Shown here in pieces: positions 17,749 through 25,533 of a stretch of 64,000 bases of DNA (the stretch's first letter is position 1; every line of letters starts with the position of its first letter). A program made the position numbers and the translations under genes. The stretch spans positions 38,276-102,275 of the forward strand of contig CAZIAD010000008.1 of assembly GCA_964537555.1 (NCBI GenBank), given 5' to 3'. Under the pieces are notes generated by a model, which was given only the letters and a program-made list of their open reading frames with translations, had not been told where the DNA came from and did no database searches. This DNA comes from CAYRWR01 sp964537555 (GTDB taxonomy: Bacteria; Spirochaetota; Brevinematia; Brevinematales; CAYRWR01).

Positions 17749-19004
17749 CACACCCTCCGGTCAGCCATTTTCTGAGCTATCACATCCAGGATCTGCTCAG
17801 CTAGCCAGGGAGTACTCTGATCCAGGATCTCTCCGAAAAATGCAGTAGTCAGAGTATTGACTGCTTCTTCCCGGGAGAAACCCCTGGACTGCAGGTAAAA
17901 CAGATGATCTTCATTGATCTTCGAAGTGGTGGAGCCGTGGCTGCACTTCACGTCATTGTTCTGTATCTTAAGCTGGGGCATGGAGACGGCGCCTGCACCT
18001 GTGTTCAGGAGGAGGTTTTTATTGGACAGATAAGCGTCAGTCTGGCGGGCCCCGGGCTCCACCCGGATCAGTCCCTCGAATACCGAGCGGCCGTTGAGGC
18101 TGCTCACTCCCTTGTAATAGGCCCGGCTGTAGGCCCCTTCAGACTGGTGATCCTGGAGGAGATGAATATCGATGAGCTGGTCTCTTCCCGCAAAGTACAA
18201 TCCGGAAAGCTCAGCCCGGGACCCTTTTCCCTGAAGACTGACTGCAGAGTCCACCCGGGCATAGTCGGAACCGAAATGATTATCCTGATAGTGCAGCATA
18301 GTATTTTCACCCAGACTGACCCGGTTTTGCTGGAAAAACAGGCTGTCTGTATTGCGGAGCTGAGTCTGACTGACCCTGATATCACTGTCTGCCCCGGCTA
18401 TAAGCTCCAGTACTGCATTTGTGAGATAAGATCCGGATGCAGGGCTCTTATACAGAATGTCCAGACGCATTACTGAGGCTTCTCCGGCTATCATTATAAT
18501 ATGGGGATGATTGACCTTATTACTGTCAGTATATTGCAGGAGGACGGGCTTATCATAGCTGAAACCTGTATCCACGGCCAGTACCAGCACTTCCGACAGC
18601 TCAGCATAATGCCTGGCCTGGAGCTTGTGACTTATGTCCTCTACGCCCCTGGACAGAATATGCCTCACCTGGTCCTTGAGAGCAGGTTCCATCTGCTCAT
18701 ACTCTCCCGGTTCATGCAGAGCATAGGCGTGAATACCCCGGGGGCATTCTCCCTGGCAGTGCAGGACCGCCTTGCCCCGGCCTACATTTATAGTGAGTCC
18801 GTAGTCCTGAAGATCCAGGGCCCCAGGCTCATCTCCCAGGGGCAGGCCGGACTGGTAGGCTTCCAGGTCCAGGTCATGGATACGGGAACGGCGCCAGGCA
18901 TCTTCATTGCGGGCAGGCCATTTTAGGGCACGATAGCGCTCTTCCGCGGTCTGCCGCAGGTCATTGACCCACTGTATATAATCTATCTGTAATTGTTCCT
19001 TCAT
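17748..19004 (-). CDS. sufD: SufD, Fe-S scaffold component
   Basis: A 418-residue member of the SufB/SufD family that pairs with SufB and the SufC ATPase as the assembly scaffold. The C-terminal right-handed beta-helix carries the SufD-type histidine in VKCSHGSTTSK and the family end NEDHLFYLQSRGFSREEA. The N-terminal 100 residues are diverged and helical, as is usual for SufD. It follows sufB by 11 bases and is joined to the Rieske gene. SufD rather than a second SufB is chosen from gene order and the weaker conservation. Confidence 0.93.
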   Translation of the reverse strand: MKEQLQIDYIQWVNDLRQTAEERYRALKWPARNEDAWRRSRIHDLDLEAYQSGLPLGDEPGALDLQDYGLTINVGRGKAVLHCQGECPRGIHAYALHEPGEYEQMEPALKDQVRHILSRGVEDISHKLQARHYAELSEVLVLAVDTGFSYDKPVLLQYTDSNKVNHPHIIMIAGEASVMRLDILYKSPASGSYLTNAVLELIAGADSDIRVSQTQLRNTDSLFFQQNRVSLGENTMLHYQDNHFGSDYARVDSAVSLQGKGSRAELSGLYFAGRDQLIDIHLLQDHQSEGAYSRAYYKGVSSLNGRSVFEGLIRVEPGARQTDAYLSNKNLLLNTGAGAVSMPQLKIQNNDVKCSHGSTTSKINEDHLFYLQSRGFSREEAVNTLTTAFFGEILDQSTPWLAEQILDVIAQKMADRRV

Positions 19005-19015
19005 TTCTTACTCCT

Positions 19016-20416
19016 TTAGCCCACTGAACCTTCCATCTCCATTTCGATGAGACGGTTAAGCTCCACGGCATATTCCAGGGGCAGCTGCTTGACCAGCGGA
19101 TCCAGGAATCCGTTCACTATCATCTTACCGGCTTCATCCTCGGAAAATCCCCGGGACTGCAGGTAAAACAGCTGATCCTCACTGATACGGGATACCGATG
19201 CCTCGTGTTCCATACTCACATCATCCGAATCTATCTCCATAGTGGGATAGGTATAGGAATGAGAGTCTTCATCCAGGAGCAGAGCATCGCACACTACACG
19301 GGAGCGGATATTGGACAGGCCTTCCTGTACCTTGATCAGTCCCCGGTAGGTGGAAATACCCCCTCCCTTGGAGATAGACTTAGCTGTGATGACAGAGCTG
19401 GTATTATCGGCGGCATGGACGACCTTACCCCCGGTGTCCTGCTCCTGGCCCTCGCCCGCAAAAGCGATGGACAGTACTTCGCCGTGAGCCCGGGGGCCCA
19501 TGAGATAGATGGAGGGGTACTTCATAGTACGCTTACTGCCGATATTGCCATCCACCCATTCTACGGTGGCATCTTCATAGGCTACAGCCCGTTTGGTGAC
19601 CAGGTTATAGATATCTCCGGACCAGTTTTGAACGGTGGAGTATCGCACCCGGGCCCCTTTTTTGGCAATGATCTCAACTACCGCGCTATGCAGGGAGTCG
19701 GTACTATACACCGGGGCAGTACAACCCTCGATATAGTGTACAAAGCTACCCTCATCAGCGATGATCAGGGTACGCTCAAACTGGCCGAAATTTTTCAGAT
19801 TGATACGAAAGTAAGCCTGCAGGGGGATATCTACCTTGACCCCGGGCGGGACATAGATAAAGCTCCCCCCCGACCATACAGCTGAGTTCAGAGCGGCGAA
19901 TTTATTGTCCATAAAAGGGATGACGGTACCAAAGTATTCCTTAACCAGCTCAGGATGCTCCCGTACTGCCGTCTCAGGGTCACAGAAGATCACCCCTTTT
20001 TTCTCCAGGTCTTTCTGAAGATTATGATATACCACTTCAGAGTCGTACTGGGCCCCTACCCCGGCCAGGAACTTACGCTCCGCCTCCGGGATACCGATAC
20101 GGTCAAAAGTCTGTTTGATCTTATCGGGTACGTCGTCCCAGCTTTTTTCCTGCTGGTCGTTGGACTTGGCATAATATACAAAGTCATCAAAATCGATCTC
20201 ACTCAGGTCTGCTCCCCAGTTAGGCATGGGTTTATTGTAAAAAGCCTTGAGAGAACGGAGACGGTATTGCCGCATCCAGTCAGGTTCCCCTTTCATCGTG
20301 GAGATCTGATTGACCACCTCTTCATCCAGCCCCTTGCGGGTCTTGAATACCGACTTGTCCTCATCGTGAAATCCATATTTATAATCTTCTTTTTCTATGA
20401 TCTGCTGAGTACTCAT
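19016..20416 (-). CDS. sufB: SufB, Fe-S scaffold component
   Basis: A 466-residue scaffold subunit of the SufBCD complex. Diagnostic segments are the SGGSFIYVPPGV strand, YTVQ-like VRYSTVQNWSGD, the cluster-site region with Cys in SRVVCDALLL and the Glu of MEHEASVSRISEDQ. The N-terminus begins with the usual YKYGFHDE block. Length and motifs are canonical. It lies between sufC and sufD with gaps of 11-12 bases and a strong AAGGAGG ribosome site. Confidence 0.96.
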   Translation of the reverse strand: MSTQQIIEKEDYKYGFHDEDKSVFKTRKGLDEEVVNQISTMKGEPDWMRQYRLRSLKAFYNKPMPNWGADLSEIDFDDFVYYAKSNDQQEKSWDDVPDKIKQTFDRIGIPEAERKFLAGVGAQYDSEVVYHNLQKDLEKKGVIFCDPETAVREHPELVKEYFGTVIPFMDNKFAALNSAVWSGGSFIYVPPGVKVDIPLQAYFRINLKNFGQFERTLIIADEGSFVHYIEGCTAPVYSTDSLHSAVVEIIAKKGARVRYSTVQNWSGDIYNLVTKRAVAYEDATVEWVDGNIGSKRTMKYPSIYLMGPRAHGEVLSIAFAGEGQEQDTGGKVVHAADNTSSVITAKSISKGGGISTYRGLIKVQEGLSNIRSRVVCDALLLDEDSHSYTYPTMEIDSDDVSMEHEASVSRISEDQLFYLQSRGFSEDEAGKMIVNGFLDPLVKQLPLEYAVELNRLIEMEMEGSVG

Positions 20417-20428
20417 GGCGTCCTCCTT

Positions 20429-21226
20429 TTAGGAAACACCGGCTGTCACTACCGATCCTTCGTCCGCGGCAATGGCTTCCTGTATGCCGTATTTGGCCTT
20501 TATCCAGTCGTAGCCCTCGCTCTCCAGGCGCTCGACCAGCTCCTGCCCGCCTGACTCCAGGATCTTACCCTGGTACAGTATATGTACATAATCCGGCCGT
20601 ACCAGATTGAGTATACGCTGGTAGTGAGTGATGATGAGGGCACTGAACTCGGGACTACGCATCTGGTTGATACCCTGAGCTACTACCTTAAGGGCATCTA
20701 TGTCCAGGCCGGAGTCGGTCTCATCCAGTATGGCCAGGCCGGGTTTGAGGGTCATCATCTGCAGGACTTCAGCCCGCTTCTTCTCTCCCCCCGAAAATCC
20801 TTCATTGAGGTAGCGGGACATAAAGCTCTCGTCCAGGTCCAGCTCCTTCATATGCTCCTTGACCTGTTTGATGAAGGGGGTCAGCTTCAGCTTCTCCTCC
20901 CCCAGGTACTGTTGTCGGGCCCGGATCAGGAATTTACCCAGAGTGACCCCGGGTATCTCCACCGGGTACTGAAAGGCCAGGAACACCCCGGCCAGGGCCC
21001 GTTCGTGCACATCCATATCCAGGAGGTCTTTACCATCTATAGACACCTCACCCCCGGTCACGGTATAGGAGGGATTACCCATCAGCACATTGGCCAGGGT
21101 ACTCTTCCCGGAGCCATTGGGCCCCATGATGGCATGTATCTCCCCGGGCTTGATGTCCAGGTCTATTCCTTTAAGGATTGCCTTCTCCTCTATTTTTGCC
21201 TGTAGGTCTTTTATATGTAACTGCAT
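20429..21226 (-). CDS. sufC: SufC, Fe-S assembly ATPase
   Basis: A 265-residue cytoplasmic ABC-type ATPase that drives conformational change in SufBCD. Walker A is GPNGSGKSTL, the signature GFSGGEKKRAEV and Walker B LAILDETDSGLD, the last being typical of SufC with its DSGLD end. The tail after about residue 245 is slightly longer than the E. coli protein (248). It lies between sufT and sufB. Confidence 0.96.
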   Translation of the reverse strand: MQLHIKDLQAKIEEKAILKGIDLDIKPGEIHAIMGPNGSGKSTLANVLMGNPSYTVTGGEVSIDGKDLLDMDVHERALAGVFLAFQYPVEIPGVTLGKFLIRARQQYLGEEKLKLTPFIKQVKEHMKELDLDESFMSRYLNEGFSGGEKKRAEVLQMMTLKPGLAILDETDSGLDIDALKVVAQGINQMRSPEFSALIITHYQRILNLVRPDYVHILYQGKILESGGQELVERLESEGYDWIKAKYGIQEAIAADEGSVVTAGVS

Positions 21227-21237
21227 ATATCCTCCTC

Positions 21238-21543
21238 TTACATTCCAAATGCTATTCTTGCTTCTTCACTCATGTTCATAGGTGACCAGGGCGGGTCCCA
21301 TACCAGCTGGGGATAACAGGTCTCCCCGGTGGCATCGATGACAGCCTTGCCGATACTCATGGTCATATATTCCTCCAGGGGACAATAGGGTGTGGTAAGC
21401 GTAAACTCCACCGCGATATAGTCTGCTTCAAACTTGATATCATAGACCAGCCCCAGGTCCACGATATTCATGCCCATTTCCGGGTCAATGACATCCTTAA
21501 GTATCTCCCGTATGGCTTCTTTATCATAGCTCTTTTTTAGCAT
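21238..21543 (-). CDS. sufT: SufT/MIP18-family (DUF59) Fe-S maturation protein
   Basis: A 101-residue DUF59 protein. The motifs are DPEMGMNIVDLGLVYDI and the Cys-containing TTPYCPLEE, the usual site in this family. Such proteins help deliver Fe-S clusters to target proteins and are commonly encoded in suf operons. It lies nine bases after the rrf2 gene and ahead of sufC. Confidence 0.9.
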   Translation of the reverse strand: MLKKSYDKEAIREILKDVIDPEMGMNIVDLGLVYDIKFEADYIAVEFTLTTPYCPLEEYMTMSIGKAVIDATGETCYPQLVWDPPWSPMNMSEEARIAFGM

Positions 21544-21552
21544 AGCTTCTCC

Positions 21553-21987
21553 TTAATGTCCGGCCAGCTGGCCCAGCATCATACGGGCATCTTCCTGCCC
21601 CATAGTCAGAAAGCGCCCCAGGCTGATACTGCCCAGCAGCTGTTCCCACAGGCTCTGCAGGCCCATCATCTGGGGACGGATATGGCATCTTACTGCGATG
21701 GCACAGCCCTCCATGTGAGTGCAGCTGATGATACCGCTCTCTTCATGTATAGCCTGCACCACCTCCTGTAGAGTGATACTCTCTGCATCCCGGCTCAGGC
21801 GGTAACCCCCGTTCACTCCCTGTATAGACTCCACCACCCCTGCTTCCTTGAGCCTCTGCATGATCTTGCTGAGGAGCTTGTAGGGTATGGCCCGTTGTTG
21901 AGACAGGCGGGTAGCCGGGTACAGCCCTCCGTCCGTCATCTGCCCCAGGGCCATGAGGGCGTATTCCACATCTTTATTGACTTTCAT
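21553..21987 (-). CDS. Rrf2-family Fe-S-sensing regulator of the suf operon
   Basis: A 144-residue winged-helix regulator and first gene of the suf operon. The N-terminal domain contains the family phrase YALMALGQM and the wing GVNGGYRLSR. The sensor region has three cysteines spaced exactly C-x5-C-x5-C (CTHMEGCAIAVRC), as in IscR. A His follows the third Cys directly rather than three residues on, so the fourth ligand may differ. It probably represses suf when it carries a cluster; the two operator-like sites over its own promoter support autoregulation. Confidence 0.92.
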   Translation of the reverse strand: MKVNKDVEYALMALGQMTDGGLYPATRLSQQRAIPYKLLSKIMQRLKEAGVVESIQGVNGGYRLSRDAESITLQEVVQAIHEESGIISCTHMEGCAIAVRCHIRPQMMGLQSLWEQLLGSISLGRFLTMGQEDARMMLGQLAGH

Positions 21988-22002
21988 AGCGACCTCTTAA
22001 AT

Positions 22003-22054
22003 CCCACTATTTTAGTGTTATTTAAATTATACTAAATTAGTGGGAGTTTAGCAA
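22003..22054 (-). promoter_or_regulatory. suf operon promoter with two IscR/Rrf2-type operator sites
   Basis: Minus-strand TTGCTA (22054-22049), 17 bases, TATAAT (22031-22026). Two copies of the ACTRWWWYAGT core, which matches the IscR type 1 consensus as I recall it, lie at 22031-22041 (between -35 and -10) and 22006-22016 (just after the predicted start of transcription). With flanking CCC/GGG they form a 14-base inverted repeat matching at 13 positions. Their centres are 25 bases apart. Confidence 0.75.
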
Positions 22055-22230
22055 GAAAATTTAAAGTTTTTTTTGGGTCCTCTCATGCTTCGGTATGTCG
22101 GACTACTCAGCACGGGCGCCGGCGCGGCTCAGAAAAGGAGTTTAGTTAGAGAATACAGGTATGGAAAAGGGATTTAAATTTATCCAAAGTATTCTTTTGT
22201 GACATACATTATCTGTAACTCCGGTTTTTT

Positions 22231-22260
22231 GGACACGGATTAACAGGATTTACGGGATTT
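22231..22260. repeat. Short tandem AATCC-type repeat
   Basis: On the minus strand three 9-10-base units, AAATCCCGT, AAATCCTGT and TAATCCGTG, run directly from the stop codon of the esterase gene. I recall similar AATCCTGT strings downstream of genes in unrelated bacteria, but their role is unknown to me. A GC-rich stretch at 22099-22135 between here and rrf2 holds no clear feature. Confidence 0.5.
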
Positions 22261-23276
22261 CATAAGGAAGGGCGGTTTCCCTCGCCCCTGATGAACCCGG
22301 ATACTTCCAGCCAGGCTTTACGTGTTTCTTTTAAGAGGCCGTCCATAGAGAAGAATCCGTGGACCATGCCGGGGTATTCGCTGTACTGCACGCGGTTACC
22401 GGCCAGACGGAGCCTTTCGGCATAGGCGGCGCCCTCGTCGTGGAGCATATCAAACTGGGCGGTGAGTAGCAGCGCGGGAGGCAGGCCGCTCAGGTCCGGT
22501 GTGAGAAAGGGATTAGCCCGGGGGTCGCTACGGTCCTCCGGGCGGGACATATACTGCCGGGCGAACCAGTCCAGGTCGGACCGCTCCAGCAGGTAGCCCG
22601 TGGCGAACTTGTCATAGGAGGGCCAGTCCTGGCTGGCCGGATAGAGCCAGGGGTAGTTCAGGACCTGACGGTGGATGACGGGTCCTCCACTGTCCCGGGC
22701 CATTATGGTGACTGCAGCAGCCAGACCTCCCCCCGCGCTGTCCCCCATCACTATGAGGGGCTGTCCCGGGTGCTGGGCCGCCGCATATTGCAGTACCGAC
22801 CAGGCATCTTCCACCGCGGCCGGAAAGGGATGCTCCGGGGCCAGGCGGTAGTCGGGTATATAGACCTGGGCCCCCAGCTCACGGGCAAAGTAGCGTCCAA
22901 TGTTTTCATAACTGGAAGGATGGCCCACCACAAATCCGCCACCGTGGTAAAACACTATCACGGGAGAGCGGTCTGAAGATTCATGCTCGAAAAGCAAGGT
23001 CTCGATATCCCCTTCCTGTCCGGGTATGGAGACAGAGGAAACCCTGTATATAGCCAGGGGCCTGCCCCCGATACTGCGGTAGCTCCGGGTATTAGCCAGG
23101 CGCTGTTCTGCCACTGGGATATGGTCGCGGGTCTTTTTCTTAGTCCCGAACAGGGCAGCCACCGCCAGCATAGGATGGAGCCTGCCATAGGGTGTGTGGA
23201 TACGTTTGAGAATCAGGATGTCAAATACGAGCATTCCCGTTGCAAAGACTATCAGTAATAAAACAAATATATTCAC
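22260..23276 (-). CDS. Membrane-anchored esterase/lipase, HSL-type alpha/beta hydrolase
   Basis: A 338-residue carboxylesterase. An N-terminal helix (NIFVLLLIVFATGMLVFDIL) anchors it. The hormone-sensitive-lipase oxyanion motif HGGG is at 111-114, the nucleophile Ser180 in GDSAGG, and the likely acid and base are Asp276 (FDMLHDEG) and His306 (GMVHGFF). YRLAPEHPFPAA after the HGGG box is also typical of this family. It stands alone on the minus strand. The GC content of the gene looks higher than its neighbours, which may mean recent transfer. Natural substrate unknown. Confidence 0.9.
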   Translation of the reverse strand: MNIFVLLLIVFATGMLVFDILILKRIHTPYGRLHPMLAVAALFGTKKKTRDHIPVAEQRLANTRSYRSIGGRPLAIYRVSSVSIPGQEGDIETLLFEHESSDRSPVIVFYHGGGFVVGHPSSYENIGRYFARELGAQVYIPDYRLAPEHPFPAAVEDAWSVLQYAAAQHPGQPLIVMGDSAGGGLAAAVTIMARDSGGPVIHRQVLNYPWLYPASQDWPSYDKFATGYLLERSDLDWFARQYMSRPEDRSDPRANPFLTPDLSGLPPALLLTAQFDMLHDEGAAYAERLRLAGNRVQYSEYPGMVHGFFSMDGLLKETRKAWLEVSGFIRGEGNRPSL

Positions 23277-23417
23277 ATTAAGCTCCCTGAATCACGACTG
23301 AAGTATTCTAAACATCTATATATTAAAAGTACCAAGATAAACTTATTCATTGCTAGTAATAGCTCATACTTTCATTTGAATATACGCTCATATTTAGTCT
23401 TTTTTCAGATACTTTTA

Positions 23418-23810
23418 TTATTTTGAAAAATAAATCTTTATGATATTTTGTATACTTTCAGCAAGCAGGTAACTTTCTTCAGCCTCTTCTCTACTCACGC
23501 TGTCTTCTTCTCCGGGGTAACGCGCTTCAATAGCAAAATAAGTGAGGCTTACTACTTCTTCAATATTAATATTATTTTTTGAAAGTCCATTATTAAAGCA
23601 AAGATCCAGCAATAAACCTAAATCATGAGAACGGGGTATTCTGAAATCCGGAAGAGCAGACAGATAGGCCTTAAGATACTTTTCCACAGCCTGCTGAGAA
23701 CTATAGGCAATAGAACGATGGGGAGATTCCGGGTCTTTAAGCAGTATATTTGCTGTCAGGAGATCTTCATCAGCTTTTTTAATCCATTCCCGCGGATCTG
23801 TTTGATTCAT
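23418..23810 (-). CDS. HEPN-domain protein, likely toxin or partner of the MNT pair
   Basis: A 130-residue all-helical HEPN protein (PF05168-like: YSSQQAVEKYLKAYL, SHDLGLLLDL). It has the R-x4-H motif (Arg57-His62 in RIPRSH), the active site of HEPN RNases. The Tyr two residues after the His, which is the AMPylation site in HepT toxins, is absent here (HDL). It overlaps the upstream nucleotidyltransferase gene by four bases (ATGA), the classic arrangement of an MNT-HEPN module. Toxin activity is an inference. Confidence 0.8.
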   Translation of the reverse strand: MNQTDPREWIKKADEDLLTANILLKDPESPHRSIAYSSQQAVEKYLKAYLSALPDFRIPRSHDLGLLLDLCFNNGLSKNNINIEEVVSLTYFAIEARYPGEEDSVSREEAEESYLLAESIQNIIKIYFSK

Positions 23811-24145
23811 AGAGGAACCCCAGAATGGAATGCTTCATAAGAAATATAATTAAGTATATTTTTGCCCGCTTCAAAATCTTTTTTTGATTTGATGATGATA
23901 TCAACGGCTTGATCCGGAACTATCTGGTGAAAACGGATATTCAAACGAGCTGAAAGATTTCTTCGTTCTTTTCCATTTAATTCATGATTCACTACAATCA
24001 GATAATCCCAGTCACTATCCTGATGGGCATTATTCCTAGCCCTGCTCCCAAAAAAATAAGCCTCAGTAAAATCAATCCGCATCTCTTCAAGTATTTTTCT
24101 AAACCTGTTGTTTACTTCCCGGGTAGAATATTTTCCTTCATCCAT
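23807..24145 (-). CDS. MNT-type minimal nucleotidyltransferase, likely antitoxin
   Basis: A 112-residue nucleotidyltransferase of the polymerase beta fold. The active-site motif is complete: GSRAR (from Gly33) followed by SDWD (Ser44-Asp47). The start at 24145 follows CAGGAG; the track-length TTG start five codons earlier would contain that site. It is the first gene of the pair with the HEPN protein. In the known type VII systems the MNT protein neutralises HEPN by AMPylation; whether it does so here is uncertain because the usual Tyr is missing. Confidence 0.85.
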   Translation of the reverse strand: MDEGKYSTREVNNRFRKILEEMRIDFTEAYFFGSRARNNAHQDSDWDYLIVVNHELNGKERRNLSARLNIRFHQIVPDQAVDIIIKSKKDFEAGKNILNYISYEAFHSGVPL

Positions 24146-24165
24146 GTTTTTCTCCTGCAATATAA

Positions 24166-24194
24166 ATCATAATTAAATCCTCTATAAATGGCAA
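24166..24194 (-). promoter_or_regulatory. Predicted promoter of the MNT-HEPN pair
   Basis: Minus-strand TTGCCA (24194-24189), 17 bases, TATGAT (24171-24166). The leader would be about 15 bases. Confidence 0.55.
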
Positions 24195-24338
24195 GTAAGG
24201 ATTATATGATAGACATACTTTTAGTTAAACAAAGCACAGATTGTGACACATCCTCTCGAGTTCAGTATTGAAGTTAACCTCATATCTCAGCTTACTTTCT
24301 TATGATTGTTAAACCGATACTGCCCAACTAACTGCTAC

Positions 24339-24367
24339 TTGCCAATATCTCCCATTCTCTCTATAAT
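24339..24367 (+). promoter_or_regulatory. Promoter predicting a leaderless transcript
   Basis: TTGCCA (24339-24344), 17 bases, TATAAT (24362-24367). Only five bases separate the -10 from the ATG at 24373, so transcription should begin at the start codon itself. Confidence 0.65.
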
Positions 24368-24372
24368 GGGGT

Positions 24373-24936
24373 ATGAAAGCAGCACTCGTCATCGTAGCCC
24401 ATCCCGACAGCCATAGCTTTAACCACCAGGTGTTCCAGACGGTACAGGACACTTTCCGGGACATGGGCCTGCCCTGCACACCCCTGGACCTGTACACGGA
24501 GAGCTTCCCCCTTGTACTGTCTAAGGCGGAGCTGTACCGGCGCTACTCTCTGGATGAGACGGTGCAGCGCCACATCGAGCTCTTCGACGCGAGCGGGGAC
24601 ATCATACTGATCTACCCGGAGTGGTGGGGTATGCCCCCTGCCATCCTCAAGGGCTGGCTGGACCAGGTCCTGCGGCCCGGAGTAGCCTATGAGTACAATG
24701 AACTGCAGCTCCGGGGCCTGTGTACAGGCCGCCGCCTCATCGTCCTGTCCACCAACCACGAGTCAGACCTCACACCTCCGCCCTTGAGCCAGGTGTGGCA
24801 GCACAGCATCGGGGAGTTCTGCGGATTTGACTCTGTGCATTACCGGGTGTTCAGCGGTATGGACAAGGGGGGAAATGTGCATAAGAAAGAAGTGCTGAGT
24901 GAAGTGGAAGCGATGCTGAGGAGCTGGTTTGGCTGA
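24373..24936 (+). CDS. NAD(P)H dehydrogenase (quinone)-like flavodoxin-fold protein
   Basis: A 187-residue FMN/FAD reductase of the NQO1/MdaB/KefF group, which passes two electrons from NAD(P)H to quinones or similar. The family marks are the opening MKAALVIVAHPDSHSFN, the flavin-contacting IILIYPEWWGMPPAILKGW and PGVAYEY. No Shine-Dalgarno sequence lies before the ATG, in keeping with a leaderless message. Its GC content is visibly higher than the flanking DNA. It is followed 61 bases later by an unrelated small gene with its own promoter. Confidence 0.88.
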   Translation: MKAALVIVAHPDSHSFNHQVFQTVQDTFRDMGLPCTPLDLYTESFPLVLSKAELYRRYSLDETVQRHIELFDASGDIILIYPEWWGMPPAILKGWLDQVLRPGVAYEYNELQLRGLCTGRRLIVLSTNHESDLTPPPLSQVWQHSIGEFCGFDSVHYRVFSGMDKGGNVHKKEVLSEVEAMLRSWFG

Positions 24937-24960
24937 GACAGGTATCAATACTTCACTATC

Positions 24961-24989
24961 TTGTATTATCAGTCAAATGCACCTATAAT
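24961..24989 (+). promoter_or_regulatory. Promoter predicting a leaderless or near-leaderless transcript
   Basis: TTGTAT (24961-24966), 17 bases, TATAAT (24984-24989). The ATG at 24998 is nine bases after the -10 end, so the leader would be 0-3 bases. Confidence 0.65.
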
Positions 24990-24997
24990 CTGGGACT

Positions 24998-25408
24998 ATG
25001 AATACAAAATTACAAAAAATCAGCGAAATACTCAATAGTATTACCAGAACAAGCCTGAGATGGGAGATGGATGGCCGTTTCCATACAGCTGCCACTTCCT
25101 TTGACAGTAAATATTCAGGCAAATTGATCAAAGCTCTGAACAAGGAATTCCACTCTCAGTGGAACCCCATCACTATATCGGGTGCTCCCGCTGTGGTCCA
25201 GACTATAAAAAGCCAGGCCGGGGGTATGAAGGGCGGACAGATCCTCTTTACCAGTGATGAAAACAGCCTGCCCGTCATCTTCGGTGCCTGGTGGCCCTGG
25301 GGAAACGGAGTCACCATATCCCTGCGTATAGGACTCTACCAGCCCGGCCTGTCTAATGATGAAATCTATGCAGAATTGACTGAACACTTCGAGGGACTGG
25401 CCGAGTAA
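24998..25408 (+). CDS. Small cytoplasmic protein of unknown function
   Basis: A 136-residue protein with no signal or membrane segment. The visible structure is an N-terminal helix (KLQKISEILNSI), a mixed region with WEMDGRF, a Gly-rich turn QAGGMKGGQILF and a hydrophobic strand pair IFGAWWPWGNGVTISL near the end. I do not recognise a family. It has no ribosome site, and its own promoter points to a leaderless message. It converges with the hydrolase lipoprotein gene; the 125 bases between them hold no clear terminator. Confidence 0.6.
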   Translation: MNTKLQKISEILNSITRTSLRWEMDGRFHTAATSFDSKYSGKLIKALNKEFHSQWNPITISGAPAVVQTIKSQAGGMKGGQILFTSDENSLPVIFGAWWPWGNGVTISLRIGLYQPGLSNDEIYAELTEHFEGLAE

Positions 25409-25533
25409 GTCTCTATTTTTCAAAACATTATTTTCCAAGCTTTTATTAAAAAAATTTATCTTAATTATCCATCCAGGAAGAGAATGTGACACAAAGATAA
25501 ATGTTTCAAGTCATAGAAATCATCATACTTAAT

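Noticed and set aside
19205..19885. A 226-codon plus-strand frame opposite sufB
   Set aside because: It lies wholly inside sufB on the other strand, has no ribosome site and no recognisable motif; a shadow of the real gene.
22099..22135. GC-rich stretch between rrf2 and the esterase as a small RNA or hairpin
   Set aside because: No long stem can be drawn by eye and no promoter faces it.
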